A stretch of 64,000 nucleotides of DNA from Sphaerimonospora mesophila NBRC 14179 = JCM 3151 (GCA_001552515.1 BCRI01000014.1:1-64000); one strand, 5' to 3'; positions 25,993 through 34,064 are shown, counted from the first letter of the stretch. Program-made: numbers and translations. Notes: generated from the sequence alone by a model not told the origin.

Positions 25993-26040
25993 GGGCGGGC
26001 GCGCCGGCGGCCTGTCGGCGGGGACGCGCGAATCTCCGAC

Positions 26041-26493
26041 CTACGCCACGCAGAACTCGTTGCCCTCCGGGTCCCGCATGATCCACCAGTGCCCGGCCGC
26101 CCCCTTGTTCACCTCGCCCACGCGGGTCGCGCCCAGGTCTTCCAGCCGGGTCACCAGCTTGTCGAGGCCACCGGGCTCGCCGTGGACGTCGATGTGCAGG
26201 CGATTCTTGCCGGACTTTCCCTCGGGCACATCCTGGAAGAGCAGCCGCCGCCCGTGGCCGACGCCGCTGACCTCGTCGTACGGATCCTCCGGATGCCGGA
26301 TCGCGGCGTAGCCGCGGAAGATCTTGCGGCCGCGGTGATCGATGATCGCCTCTTCGTCGATGTGACCGGCGGCCAGCAGCCGCTCGATGAGCGCGCTCGG
26401 ATCTTCCACCTCGTAGTCCAACGCCGCGGCCCAGAAGTCCGCGAGGGCGCACGCGTTCGCGCTGTCGATGACCAGTTTCCAACCCAGTGTCAT
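26041..26493 (-). CDS. VOC-superfamily (glyoxalase-like) protein
   Basis: 150 residues from an ATG at 26493. A glyoxalase/bleomycin resistance fold of the Glyoxalase_6 type: 'KLVIDSANACALADFWAAAL', 'RLHIDVHGEPGGLDKLVTRLEDLGA' (quoted pieces RLHIDVHGEP and LVTRLEDLGA) and the terminal 'DPEGNEFCV'. The likely metal-ligand His and Glu are in RLHIDV and EGNEF. There is no ribosome site; a -10-like TAAAAC lies within the palindrome immediately upstream, so the gene is probably leaderless and directly controlled by whatever binds there. Substrate unknown. Confidence 0.88.
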   Translation of the reverse strand: MTLGWKLVIDSANACALADFWAAALDYEVEDPSALIERLLAAGHIDEEAIIDHRGRKIFRGYAAIRHPEDPYDEVSGVGHGRRLLFQDVPEGKSGKNRLHIDVHGEPGGLDKLVTRLEDLGATRVGEVNKGAAGHWWIMRDPEGNEFCVA

Positions 26494-26515
26494 GTAACCA
26501 GTTTTAGTGGTTACA
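26493..26515. promoter_or_regulatory. Perfect inverted repeat at the VOC start codon
   Basis: Eight-base arms TGTAACCA and TGGTTACA around seven bases, abutting the start codon. An ArsR- or MarR-type operator is likely; the regulator is not adjacent. Confidence 0.6.
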
Positions 26516-26587
26516 CGAGGCAGACGGCAGCCGAAGGGCTGATGTCGTGCTCCCGCACCGGCGGGTGACCGTTACCCGACCGATGTT

Positions 26588-27280
26588 CTACGACTCGGGG
26601 GACGTCGTGGGGGAGAGGTGGGCGATGCACAGGCCGGGCTCGACGAACGGGTCGAGGCGTTCGGCCTTCACCGGCGCGCCCAGCTCGGCCAGCAGACCCT
26701 GTATGAGCCCGAGGTGGATCGAGCACACCACCTCTTGATGCTCCTCGGCGGTCTCCCGGAACGGGCAGTGGTGCAGCAGCACCTTCCGACCGTCGTCGGT
26801 GGGCTCAGGGGCGAAGCCGATGTCGTCGAGCATGCGCACCAGTTGCCGGGTGGCGCTGTCGGCGTCGAGCCGCCGGAACGGCGGCGGCCGGTCCGCGAGG
26901 TAGCGGCCCCAGGCACGTCCGGCACGCAGGGCGGCCTGGGCGGGCTGGGGCGTCTCCGCCGCCAGTGAACCGGCGAGGATCTCGGCGAGCAGCCGGTAGC
27001 TGCGCCTCCCGGTGTGGGCGCTGCCGGGGCGGGCGGTGTACAGGATGCGCGGACGGCCCGGTTGCTCGCGGTCTTCGACGTTCCGTTCGGCGAGGCCCCC
27101 CTCGACCAGGGCGTCCAGGTGGAAGCGGGCCGTGTTGGCATGGAGGCGCACGCGCTTGGCGACCTCGCCGGCGGACAGCGGCCTGGCGGCCTCCTGTAGC
27201 GCGGCGAGCACGTGGGAGCGGCTCTCATTCAGCGCCGGCACCCCTCCGGGGTCGGGGCGAGTCACCTTGCGAGCGTCCAT
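26588..27280 (-). CDS. COG2345-type HTH regulator (paralogue of 18863-19915)
   Basis: 230 residues from an ATG at 27280. It shares with the nitrite-reductase regulator the winged helix ('EVAKRVRLHANTARFHLDAL', wing 'EQPGRPRILY'), the central 'YRLLAEILAG' helix and the three sensor cysteines in 'HHCPF', 'EVVCSIHLGL' and 'GLCIAHL', but lacks the His repeat tail. A TAAAAT box ends six bases before the ATG, so it too appears leaderless. It is divergent from the OsmC gene and near a DUF2249 protein and a ferredoxin, paralleling the other locus. A redox, nitric oxide or iron-sulfur sensor is the best guess. Confidence 0.85.
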   Translation of the reverse strand: MDARKVTRPDPGGVPALNESRSHVLAALQEAARPLSAGEVAKRVRLHANTARFHLDALVEGGLAERNVEDREQPGRPRILYTARPGSAHTGRRSYRLLAEILAGSLAAETPQPAQAALRAGRAWGRYLADRPPPFRRLDADSATRQLVRMLDDIGFAPEPTDDGRKVLLHHCPFRETAEEHQEVVCSIHLGLIQGLLAELGAPVKAERLDPFVEPGLCIAHLSPTTSPES

Positions 27281-27369
27281 CCGGCCATTTTACACAAGTT
27301 ATTGGTGGAAACCAGATGATCGCGAACGCCGTTTCGGAGCGAAGATCTGCGCGCTGACTGATCGTTGAG

Positions 27370-27391
27370 TTTACATGATTACTACTGTAAA
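27370..27391. promoter_or_regulatory. TTTACA-N10-TGTAAA inverted repeat
   Basis: A perfect six-base dyad with 10-base spacing in an A/T patch between the divergent COG2345 regulator and OsmC gene, about 110 bases before the OsmC start. Probable operator of the intergenic region. Confidence 0.5.
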
Positions 27392-27503
27392 AATGTCAAC
27401 GACAGGACAGAAGTGACCGGTGCCGACCGCCTTCTCGACGTCCGGCACCACGCGGGCGTGGGCGTCGTCCGGTTCGTTCGGGAAACGGCACATGGAGGCA
27501 GGA

Positions 27504-27944
27504 ATGGCGATAGCGGAGCGTACGGCAGAGACCACCTGGGAGGGCTCGCTGGCCCGTGGTCGCGGGAAGGTGGACGGAGCGAGCGGGGCCATCGAGCTGC
27601 CCGTGACGTGGGCGTCCCGTACGGAGAGTCCGGACGGGCTGACGAGCCCGGAGGAGTTGGCCGCCTCGGCGCACTCCTCCTGCTTCGCCATGGCGCTCGC
27701 ACTCAAGCTGGGCGAGCAGAAGGCGGTGCCCGAGCGGCTCACCGTGGCCGCCACCGTGACCCTCGACGAGGTGGACGGCGTGCCCACCATCGTGTCCTCG
27801 GCACTCAAGGTGCGCGGGCGGGTGCCGGACCTCGACGCCGACGGCTTCAGCAAGGCGGTGGACGAGGCGGCGGGGCTGTGCCCGGTGTCCCGGCTGTTCG
27901 CCGGAGCGAAGATCACCGTCGAGGCGGAGCTCGAATCGGAATGA
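27504..27944 (+). CDS. OsmC/Ohr-family peroxide reductase
   Basis: 146 residues. The ATG at 27504 is preferred over 27492 because GGAGG lies five bases upstream of it. Both catalytic cysteines are present: 'AASAHSSCFAMALALKLGE' and 'DEAAGLCPVSRLF'. Of the two branches, the length and the motif 'SPEELAASAHSSC' fit the OsmC type. It reduces organic hydroperoxides using thiols or lipoyl donors in the cytosol. Shares an intergenic region with the COG2345 regulator, so it is likely part of that regulon. Confidence 0.92.
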   Translation: MAIAERTAETTWEGSLARGRGKVDGASGAIELPVTWASRTESPDGLTSPEELAASAHSSCFAMALALKLGEQKAVPERLTVAATVTLDEVDGVPTIVSSALKVRGRVPDLDADGFSKAVDEAAGLCPVSRLFAGAKITVEAELESE

Positions 27945-27973
27945 TCTTCCCCTGGTCATCGTGATCAGGGCCG

Positions 27974-28026
27974 AGAGGCCGGCGAGCATCGGTCACGCCA
28001 TCCGTGACCGATGCTCGCCGGCCTCT
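27974..28026. terminator. Perfect 24-bp hairpin between convergent genes
   Basis: Arms 27974-27997 and 28003-28026 are exact complements with a CCATC loop, centred between the stops of OsmC (+) and the DUF2249 protein (-). A strong two-way terminator. Confidence 0.85.
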
Positions 28027-28048
28027 TCACTCCGCGCGGGAGCCCGCC

Positions 28049-28306
28049 TCAGCCGGCGGCGCCGCTCGCGTTCGCGGTGCGGCCGATCCGCACCCGCCAG
28101 GTCTCGGGCCCCTGCTCGAGGTAGTCCCAGCTGAACTGCCCGGTGTGCTCTGCGGCGAACTGGTAGTAGAGCGGCTTGGGGTCGTGGTCGTTGACGAGCA
28201 CGAAGCCCTCTCCCGCGCCCAGTGCGGTGTAGGTCTCGAAGATGAGCTCGTGGCGGCGGGCGGGGGCCTCGCTGCGCACGTCGAGTTCGCGGTCCTCGGT
28301 TGCCAT
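28049..28306 (-). CDS. Stand-alone DUF2249 protein
   Basis: 85 residues, ATG at 28306 with GAGGAGA upstream. It matches the C-terminal domain of the hemerythrin fusion at 20024 almost motif for motif: 'LDVRSEAPARRHELIF', 'GFVLVNDHDPKPLYYQF', 'ETWRVRIGR'. DUF2249 is related to the C-terminal domain of ScdA-type proteins, and the conserved NDHDPKPL segment may bind metal. Convergent with OsmC and divergent from the ferredoxin gene. Confidence 0.88.
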   Translation of the reverse strand: MATEDRELDVRSEAPARRHELIFETYTALGAGEGFVLVNDHDPKPLYYQFAAEHTGQFSWDYLEQGPETWRVRIGRTANASGAAG

Positions 28307-28464
28307 GGTGGTCGGTCTCCTCTGGATGGTCGATCAGGTCGTCGTCCGGCCGCTTTACGCCTCGTCCCGACCTGAACGTCGATATTCACCAATCAGGTTT
28401 GTTTATACGAGCACGCTAGTGCAAAATAGCATGCGGGACAACGACCCGACCGAGGAGGCCTGCC

Positions 28465-28809
28465 GTGACATACGTGATCGGCGAACCGTGCATCGACGTG
28501 ATGGATCGCGCCTGTGTCGAGGAGTGCCCCGTCGACTGCATCTACGAGGGGGAGCGCTCCCTGTACATCCATCCGGAGGAGTGCGTCGACTGCGGGGCGT
28601 GCGAGCCGGTGTGCCCGGTGGAGGCCATCTACTACGAGGACGACCTGCCCACGGCCTATCAGCCGTACGCGCAGGACAACGCGCGGTTCTTCACCGAAAC
28701 GCTGCCCGGCCGCGACGCGCCGCTGGGCTCGCCCGGCGGTGCGACCAAGCTCGGCGCGGTCGGCGTCGACACCGCGCTGGTCGCCTCCCACCCCAAGCCG
28801 GAGGAGTGA
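28465..28809 (+). CDS. fdxA: Seven-iron ferredoxin (FdxA type)
   Basis: 114 residues from a GTG at 28465 with GAGGAGG upstream. The 3Fe-4S ligands are in '[15 protein letters not shown]' (C9, C17, C21 region) and the 4Fe-4S ligands in '[12 protein letters not shown]'; the C-terminal extension after residue 60 is typical of actinobacterial FdxA. It carries low-potential electrons in the cytosol. In mycobacteria and streptomycetes FdxA genes respond to low oxygen and nitric oxide, which agrees with the DUF2249 neighbour; that regulation is not shown here. Confidence 0.93.
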   Translation: MTYVIGEPCIDVMDRACVEECPVDCIYEGERSLYIHPEECVDCGACEPVCPVEAIYYEDDLPTAYQPYAQDNARFFTETLPGRDAPLGSPGGATKLGAVGVDTALVASHPKPEE

Positions 28810-28823
28810 GCCGTTCGGCGGAG

Positions 28824-28852
28824 CCCATGCCGTACCAGCGTGTCGGCATGGG
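28824..28852 (+). terminator. Hairpin after the ferredoxin gene
   Basis: Nine-base arms CCCATGCCG and CGGCATGGG with an 11-base loop, starting 15 bases after the stop. Confidence 0.55.
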
Positions 28853-28856
28853 GCGA

Positions 28857-28899
28857 CCGGCGATCATGCCCTCAGGCCGAAGGGCGGCATGATCGCCGG
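28857..28899. repeat. 14-bp inverted repeat
   Basis: Perfect arms CCGGCGATCATGCC (28857-28870) and complement (28886-28899), 15-base loop. The right arm contains the ATG of the short frame at 28889. Confidence 0.75.
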
Positions 28900-28996
28900 A
28901 CTCGTGCGGATCACGGACACCGCGGAGTGGCACGCGGCCCTGGCGGAGGAGCGCGGCGTCGGCGCGACCGTAAAAGGGTTGTCTCCGCAGGCATGA
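28889..28996 (+). pseudogene. 35-codon open frame, probable gene remnant
   Basis: Starts 'MIAGLVRITDTAEWHAALAE' and stops after 35 codons. The amphipathic beginning looks like the N-terminus of a longer, thioredoxin-like or oxidoreductase domain that has been lost. There is no ribosome site. It may equally be a chance frame between the ferredoxin and the next gene. Confidence 0.25.
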
Positions 28997-29003
28997 TGGC
29001 ATC

Positions 29004-29609
29004 ATGGGCAAAACCTATGAGCGGATAGCCGGTCGGCTGCGTGACTTCATCGAGGCGCAACCGATCTTCTTCACGGCGACCGCCCCCCTCGCGGACACCG
29101 GCAGGGTCAATCTGTCGCCCAAGGGTCTCGTTGGATGCCTCGCGGTCATCGACGACCTCACGGTGGCCTATCTCGACTTCGCCGGCAGCAACGCCGAGAC
29201 CATCGCCCATCTCCGCGAGAACGGCCGGATCACGCTCATGTGGTGCGCCTTCGAGGGGCCGCCGAACATCGTGCGCGTTCATGGGCGGGGCGAACCGGTC
29301 TTCCGAGACGACCCTCGATGGGCGGAGCTGCTGGCTCACTTCCCCGACATCGACTCCAGCCTGCACGGCCTGCGGGCGATCATCGTCGTACATGCCGAGC
29401 TCATCCGCGACACGTGCGGCTATGCGGTTCCTTTCATGACGTACGACGGGGACCGGGATCTGCACGGCAAGCGCTTCGCGCGTGAGGACGACGAGTCGTT
29501 GAGCGCGTACTTCGAGAAGAAGGAGCACGTCGCGACCAGCCTCGACGGACTGCCCGGCCTTCCCTTGCCGTTGCCCCCGACGTCGAGGGCGCCGAAGGCA
29601 GGTCGATGA
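29004..29609 (+). CDS. Pyridoxamine 5'-phosphate oxidase-family protein
   Basis: 201 residues from an ATG at 29004. The split-barrel flavin-binding fold is indicated by 'FFTATAPLADTGRVNLSPKG', 'YLDFAGSNAETIAHLRENGRITLMW' (pieces YLDFAGSNAETIAHL and RITLMW) and 'RVHGRGEPV'. This group binds FMN or F420 and reduces or oxidises small molecules; it is not the PNPOx of vitamin B6 synthesis because the substrate-binding C-terminus is absent. The tail after about residue 175 is proline-rich and likely disordered. Monocistronic. Confidence 0.88.
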   Translation: MGKTYERIAGRLRDFIEAQPIFFTATAPLADTGRVNLSPKGLVGCLAVIDDLTVAYLDFAGSNAETIAHLRENGRITLMWCAFEGPPNIVRVHGRGEPVFRDDPRWAELLAHFPDIDSSLHGLRAIIVVHAELIRDTCGYAVPFMTYDGDRDLHGKRFAREDDESLSAYFEKKEHVATSLDGLPGLPLPLPPTSRAPKAGR

Positions 29610-29683
29610 CCGGCTTCTGTCGGCGGACACGAGTAGGATGCCACGGTCCAAGCAGGCGATGATCTACCTGGAAAGGGCTGCAC

Positions 29684-30091
29684 GTGGCGCAGAAGGTGAT
29701 ACTGGTCGACGATCTCGACCTCTCTGAGGGCGATGATGTGGCGAGGCGGGAGTTCCCGCTGCTGAACCGGACCTTCGCCATCGACCTGTCCGACGCCAAC
29801 CATCAGCGGCTGAACGAGGCTCTCGCGTTCCTCGACCGGATTTTGGAGAACTCCCGCGAGGTGAGGCAGGCCTCGCGGTCGAAGAAGGCCGCCGACACCT
29901 CCCCCCGTTTGCGCGGCTACACGCTCACCGATGTCCGCGAGTGGGCCCGTGAACAGGAGGTGGAGGTCCCGGCTCGGGGGAAGGTGCCCGACGAGGTCAT
30001 CGAGCGGTTCATCGCGGCCCACCCCGACGCGGCAGCCGATGATCCCCAGCCGGAGGCGGAGCCCGCAGCGGACGACGCAGCGGGCGCCTGA
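29684..30091 (+). CDS. lsr2: Lsr2-family nucleoid-associated protein
   Basis: 135 residues from a GTG at 29684. N-terminal dimerisation domain begins 'MAQKVILVDDLD'; the DNA-binding domain reads 'TDVREWAREQEVEVPARGKVPDEVIERF'-like (pieces VREWAREQ and ARGKVPDEVI). Lsr2 silences A/T-rich and foreign DNA as the actinobacterial H-NS counterpart. The minor-groove hook, usually Arg-Gly-Arg, is Arg-Gly-Lys here, and the C-terminus is extended by an acidic Asp/Pro/Ala tail. It may be a divergent second copy rather than the main Lsr2. Confidence 0.88.
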   Translation: MAQKVILVDDLDLSEGDDVARREFPLLNRTFAIDLSDANHQRLNEALAFLDRILENSREVRQASRSKKAADTSPRLRGYTLTDVREWAREQEVEVPARGKVPDEVIERFIAAHPDAAADDPQPEAEPAADDAAGA

Positions 30092-30353
30092 AGCCCGGGC
30101 GGCTCGCCGAGATGACATAGGTCCGAAACGCACCTTCGCGGAGCACCGTCGAGGCTCACCGCGAGGAAGGTCCGTGCCGCACGGACATCACCAGAGGCTC
30201 GTGTCATGGGCCGGTCCTTCCGGGCCGCCGTTCAGACGTCGGGGCTCGCGGCATCAGCGGTGGCAGAGGCGAAGCCGTGGACGACCACAGAATGTCGGTC
30301 GGGTGCGCAATGATCGGCCAGCGTAGATCAAGTGCGTCGCCTCAAGGAGTGCC

Positions 30354-31310
30354 ATGACCACCGCAGGATGGTCCGGCGTCGGCTGGCAGGACTGGTCCGA
30401 TCTGAAGTTGATCCGCTCCCGGCTCGACGCGGGAGCGGATCCCAACTCGGGCGTCTTCTATCCCGGTCCGCCGCTGCATTCGGCGGCCGAGTACGGCTCA
30501 CCCGCCGTGATCAGGGAACTCGTCGGCCGAGTCGACGACGTCGACGCGGAATATCAGGGCCGCACCGCTCTGTGGGCGGCCGTCTTCGCCAACCGCCCCG
30601 ACAACGCCAGGGCCCTGGTCGCGGCGGGAGCGCGGCCGTGGCGGCAGATGATGGCCGGGTGGTCGCCCGGGCGGCTCAGCCTGGCGACTCCCACCCCCGA
30701 CCTGTTCGACGTCCCTGATGGCGAGAGCGGTCTGTCCGCCGCCGAGGCCGCTGCCGTGGCGGAGGCCAGGCGTCTGATCGCGGCACTGGGCGATTTCGAC
30801 TATGACGGACTGGGGTTGGCCTGTGTGGCCGGCATCGGCTCCGAGGAGGCGATTCATCGGCTCGAAGCCGTTCCGGTGGCTGACGAGGAACTCGAAGAGA
30901 TGATGGAAGACGTCTTCGAGAATTTCGACGAGGCACTGGCCGTCGTCGGGGTCACGGACGTGTCCGGCGGATGCGTCGTCACCCAGCCCTGGGGCTACAC
31001 CCCGTCCACTCCCGGCGTCACGAAGATCCTGTCGCGGGGCACCGTCTGCTATGGGCTGTACGCCAATCCCAAGAGCGGCAACCAGGGGAGCGTGACCCGC
31101 GACGGCGTCAACGAGGCATGGGACACCCACCCCGGCGGCGGCGACCCGTCTTCCGACGATCCGGCCGAAGAGATCCTCGCCACCTACCTCTACCAGGGGA
31201 AGGCGATCGCCTACTGCTGCGCGGGCGCGGGGCTGCGGCTGACCGACGATGGGGCGATCACGGATGCCGACACCTGGGTGAGGCTCCCCGATCGGGACTA
31301 CTGGAGCTGA
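30354..31310 (+). CDS. Ankyrin-repeat protein with unassigned C-terminal domain
   Basis: 318 residues, ATG with AAGGAG upstream. Residues 15-95 hold two to three ankyrin repeats ('IRSRLDAGADPNSG', 'PLHSAAEYGSPAVIRELV', 'GRTALWAAVFANRPDNARALVAAGA' in parts). Residues 120-318 form a soluble domain I do not recognise, with an acidic helix ('DEELEEMMEDVFENFDEAL') and a closing 'YLYQGKAIAYCCAGAGL'. No signal peptide. Ankyrin repeats mediate protein contacts; nothing else can be said. Upstream 30092-30353 holds no gene. Confidence 0.82.
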   Translation: MTTAGWSGVGWQDWSDLKLIRSRLDAGADPNSGVFYPGPPLHSAAEYGSPAVIRELVGRVDDVDAEYQGRTALWAAVFANRPDNARALVAAGARPWRQMMAGWSPGRLSLATPTPDLFDVPDGESGLSAAEAAAVAEARRLIAALGDFDYDGLGLACVAGIGSEEAIHRLEAVPVADEELEEMMEDVFENFDEALAVVGVTDVSGGCVVTQPWGYTPSTPGVTKILSRGTVCYGLYANPKSGNQGSVTRDGVNEAWDTHPGGGDPSSDDPAEEILATYLYQGKAIAYCCAGAGLRLTDDGAITDADTWVRLPDRDYWS

Positions 31311-31312
31311 TC

Positions 31313-31357
31313 GGACGGCGCGGACAGTGCCCGTCGGGGAGATCCGCCGCGCCGTCC
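31313..31357. terminator. Hairpin between convergent ankyrin and P450 genes
   Basis: Perfect 11-bp arms (31313-31323 and 31347-31357) with a 23-base loop, immediately after the ankyrin stop. Confidence 0.55.
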
Positions 31358-31384
31358 CAGGTCAGGTGTCACAAGTCAGACGCG

Positions 31385-32632
31385 TCAGGCGAGGGTGACG
31401 GTGACGGGCAGCTCCTTAATGCCGTTGACGAAGTTGGAGCGGACCCGCCGCACGTCTCCGGCGAGCCTGATGTCGGCCAGGCGCGGCAGCAGCTCCTCGA
31501 ACATGATGCGGATCTCCAGCCGGGCCAGCGCGTTGCCGAGGCAGAAGTGCGGGCTGCCCTTGCCGAAGGTGATGTGGTCGTTGTTCTTGCGGGTGACGTC
31601 GAACGTGTAGGGGTCGGGGATGGCCCGCTCGTCCCGGTTGCCCGAGGCGAACCACATCACGACCTTGTCCCCTTCCGAGATCCGCTGTCCGTGGATCTCC
31701 ACGTCGCGGGTCGCCGTACGGCGGAAGTGGTAGACGGGGGAGGCCCAGCGCAGGAACTCCTCCACCGCACCCGCTATGAGTGCGGGCTCGTCGCGCAGCT
31801 TCGCCAGCTGCTCGGGATGGTCGATGAGCGCGCGCATGCTGTGGGTGATCGCGTGCCGGGTGGTCTCGTTGCCGGCGACCACGAGAAGCAGGAAGTAGTT
31901 GTCGAAGTCGCGGTCGCTCAGCGGCACGCCGTCAGCGGGGGTCTGGTTGACGAGCCGGCTCACCAGGTCGGTGCCGTCGCCGCCGCGACGCCGACGGGCG
32001 AGCTCCCGGCCGTACTCGAAGACCTCCAGCGAGGCGGGGCTGCGGAAGGGCAGGTCGCGATATCTCTCGCTCTCCTCGCTGTGCAGCAGCACGTCGGCGT
32101 AGTCGGGGTCGGTGTTGCCGATGATCCGGTTGCCCCAGTCGATCAGCTGCTGGGTGTCGCCGGCGGGGACGTCGAGCATCCGGGCCAGCACGTTGATCGG
32201 GAAGTCGGCCGAGACCTCCTTCACGAAGTCGAACGTGCCCTTGGCCAGCGCGGCGTCCAGCGTACGCGCGGTCAGCCCGCGCAGGAACACCTCATAACCG
32301 GCGACGGCCCTGGGGGTGAAGTCCCGCTGCAGGAGGCGGCGCAGCGAGGTGTGCCGGGGCCCGTCGGTCTCCAGGAGAGAGCGCCGGATCTCGGCCTGCC
32401 GGTCGTCCACCTCCTCCAGGTTCACGAACTTCGTCGAGGTGAAGGTCGCGACGTCGCGGTCGGCCCTGACGATGTCGGCGTGCCGGGTGAGCGACCAGAA
32501 GCCGCTGCCGTGCTCGCCCTCGTCCTGCCAGTGGACCGGCGCCTCGTCCCGCAGCACGTCGAACATACGCCAGGGGGTCTCGCCGTCGAGGAAGTTGTTG
32601 AGATCGGCCAGGTCGACGTCTTCCGGGCGCAT
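31385..32632 (-). CDS. Cytochrome P450
   Basis: 415 residues, ATG at 32632 with AAGGAG upstream and only 18 bases after the glutamine-synthetase-like stop, so co-transcribed from 34 kb. Class I bacterial P450: I-helix 'VVAGNETTRHAITHSM', K-helix ExxR in 'EEFLRWASP', PERF-region 'HFRRTATRDVEI', haem loop 'FGKGSPHFCLGNALARLE' with the Cys ligand. It needs a ferredoxin and reductase; the pair at 44726-46158 shares the same operator and is the natural partner. It resembles CYP142/CYP125/linalool-type enzymes in motif style. In this setting it probably hydroxylates the (glutamylated) aromatic amine or its ring. Confidence 0.93.
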   Translation of the reverse strand: MRPEDVDLADLNNFLDGETPWRMFDVLRDEAPVHWQDEGEHGSGFWSLTRHADIVRADRDVATFTSTKFVNLEEVDDRQAEIRRSLLETDGPRHTSLRRLLQRDFTPRAVAGYEVFLRGLTARTLDAALAKGTFDFVKEVSADFPINVLARMLDVPAGDTQQLIDWGNRIIGNTDPDYADVLLHSEESERYRDLPFRSPASLEVFEYGRELARRRRGGDGTDLVSRLVNQTPADGVPLSDRDFDNYFLLLVVAGNETTRHAITHSMRALIDHPEQLAKLRDEPALIAGAVEEFLRWASPVYHFRRTATRDVEIHGQRISEGDKVVMWFASGNRDERAIPDPYTFDVTRKNNDHITFGKGSPHFCLGNALARLEIRIMFEELLPRLADIRLAGDVRRVRSNFVNGIKELPVTVTLA

Positions 32633-32650
32633 CCGTACTCCTTAGAACAA

Positions 32651-34006
32651 TCAGAGGTGGTAGGCGTACTCGCGGAACTCCCAGTCGGTGACGAACTGCG
32701 AGAACCGCTCGACCTCGTTGCGCTTGTAGGCGAGGTAGGCCGTGGTGAACTCCTTGCCGAGCACCTCGCCGAGCGCGTCATCGGCGGCGAGTGCGTCGAG
32801 CGCCTCGGGCAGTGAGGAGGGCAGCATCGGCGACCTGCCGGTGTCGTAGCCGTAACCCTCGAGCGGGGGCGACGGCTCGACGCGGTCGCGGATGCCGAGA
32901 TAGGCCGCCGCGAGCAGGCCCGCTATGCCGATGTAGGGGTTGGCCGAGGCGTCGCCGAGCCGTACCTCGAACCGGCTGGCCGCGCCGCGCTCCGGCGGCA
33001 CGCGGATCATGGCGCTGCGGTTGTCCAGCCCCCAGTCGATCAGCCAGGGGGCCAGGGTGTCCGGGCCGAACCGTTTGTAGGAGTTGATGGTCGGGTTGAG
33101 CAGGGCCGCCAGCGCGGGTGCGTGCGCGAGGACACCGCCGATCGCGTACCCGGCCGTCCGGGACAGTCCGTACGGCCCGGCGGGGTCGGCGAAGACGTTG
33201 CGGCCGTCGGCGTCGACACAGGACAGGTGGGCGTGGAAGCCCGACCCGCCCTCGTCGTTGAACGGCTTGGCCATGAACGTGGCCAGCAGCCCGTCCCGCC
33301 GGGCCAGCTCCTTGATCGCCGACTTGAAGCGGAACGCGCGGTCGGCCGCGTCGACCGCCTCGCCGTGGTGCAGGTTGATCTCGAACTGACCGCCGGAGAA
33401 CTCGTGGTTGCCCATCGTCACGCCGAGGTTCACCGGGCGCAGCGCACGCAGCGTGCGCAGGATGTGCGAGCCCCGGTCGCCCTTGGTGCCCGCCACGTAC
33501 ACATTGCCGGGGGCGTCGTCGTAGCGCCGCCAGCCGCCCGTGCCGTCGGGTTCCAGCAGGAAATACTCCAACTCTGGGCCGATCACCCCGGTCAGGCCCA
33601 GCTCGGCCAGGCGTGCCGCGGTGGCCCTGACCACCTCGCGCGGCGCCTCTGGGAAGGGTGCGCCCTCGACCGGATCCACCGCGTCGCCGAGGCAGGCGGC
33701 CACGCCCGGCTCCCACGGCAGCGGGACGAGGGTGGACAGGTCGGGGCGGATCGTGATGTCGGGCAGGCCCTGGTCGAGCCCGCCGGGCACCGGCACCACG
33801 TCGGCCTGGGGCGAGGTGTAGTAGACGGCCCGGCAGAACGCGACGCCGTGCTCCATGACGTCGGGGAGCCGCTCGACCAGGACGTCCTTGCCGCGTTCTG
33901 TCCCGATGAGGTCGGAATATCCGATCCGGACGATGTCGATGCCCTGGTCGGTGAGGCGTCGGACGAGCTCCGCCCCCGGCTCCGTGCTCGCTGAGCCCTC
34001 CACCAT
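32651..34006 (-). CDS. Glutamine synthetase-like gamma-glutamylamide ligase
   Basis: 451 residues, ATG at 34006 with GAGGAGG. The GS catalytic fold is complete: metal ligands in 'GPELEYFLLE', 'GGQFEINLHHGEA' and 'GSGFHAHLS', the 'NSYKRF' loop, and 'NRSAMIRVP'. It lacks the adenylylation loop and N-terminal features of true GlnA and fits the PuuA/GlnA3/GlnA4/IpuC/AtdA1 group that joins glutamate to an amine with ATP. Neighbours supply the partners of such a pathway: an APC permease, a C26 hydrolase to remove glutamate, and aldehyde dehydrogenases. An operator palindrome lies 39 bases upstream. Confidence 0.9.
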   Translation of the reverse strand: MVEGSASTEPGAELVRRLTDQGIDIVRIGYSDLIGTERGKDVLVERLPDVMEHGVAFCRAVYYTSPQADVVPVPGGLDQGLPDITIRPDLSTLVPLPWEPGVAACLGDAVDPVEGAPFPEAPREVVRATAARLAELGLTGVIGPELEYFLLEPDGTGGWRRYDDAPGNVYVAGTKGDRGSHILRTLRALRPVNLGVTMGNHEFSGGQFEINLHHGEAVDAADRAFRFKSAIKELARRDGLLATFMAKPFNDEGGSGFHAHLSCVDADGRNVFADPAGPYGLSRTAGYAIGGVLAHAPALAALLNPTINSYKRFGPDTLAPWLIDWGLDNRSAMIRVPPERGAASRFEVRLGDASANPYIGIAGLLAAAYLGIRDRVEPSPPLEGYGYDTGRSPMLPSSLPEALDALAADDALGEVLGKEFTTAYLAYKRNEVERFSQFVTDWEFREYAYHL

Positions 34007-34044
34007 TGGGCCTCCTCAGAACTGGTCGAACGGGTCGTCGATTG

Positions 34045-34064
34045 ATCGTTTGGGGGCAAACAAT
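34045..34064. promoter_or_regulatory. Regulon operator 1 (GS-like/P450 operon)
   Basis: ATCGTTTGGGGGCAAACAAT, 39 bases before the ligase start. Seven of eight outer base pairs are complementary. Member of a five-site family within this window. Confidence 0.8.

Noticed and set aside
32651-34006. Primary nitrogen-assimilating glutamine synthetase
   Set aside because: Lacks the adenylylation segment and lies in a catabolic operon with P450; fits the gamma-glutamyl-amine ligase group better.
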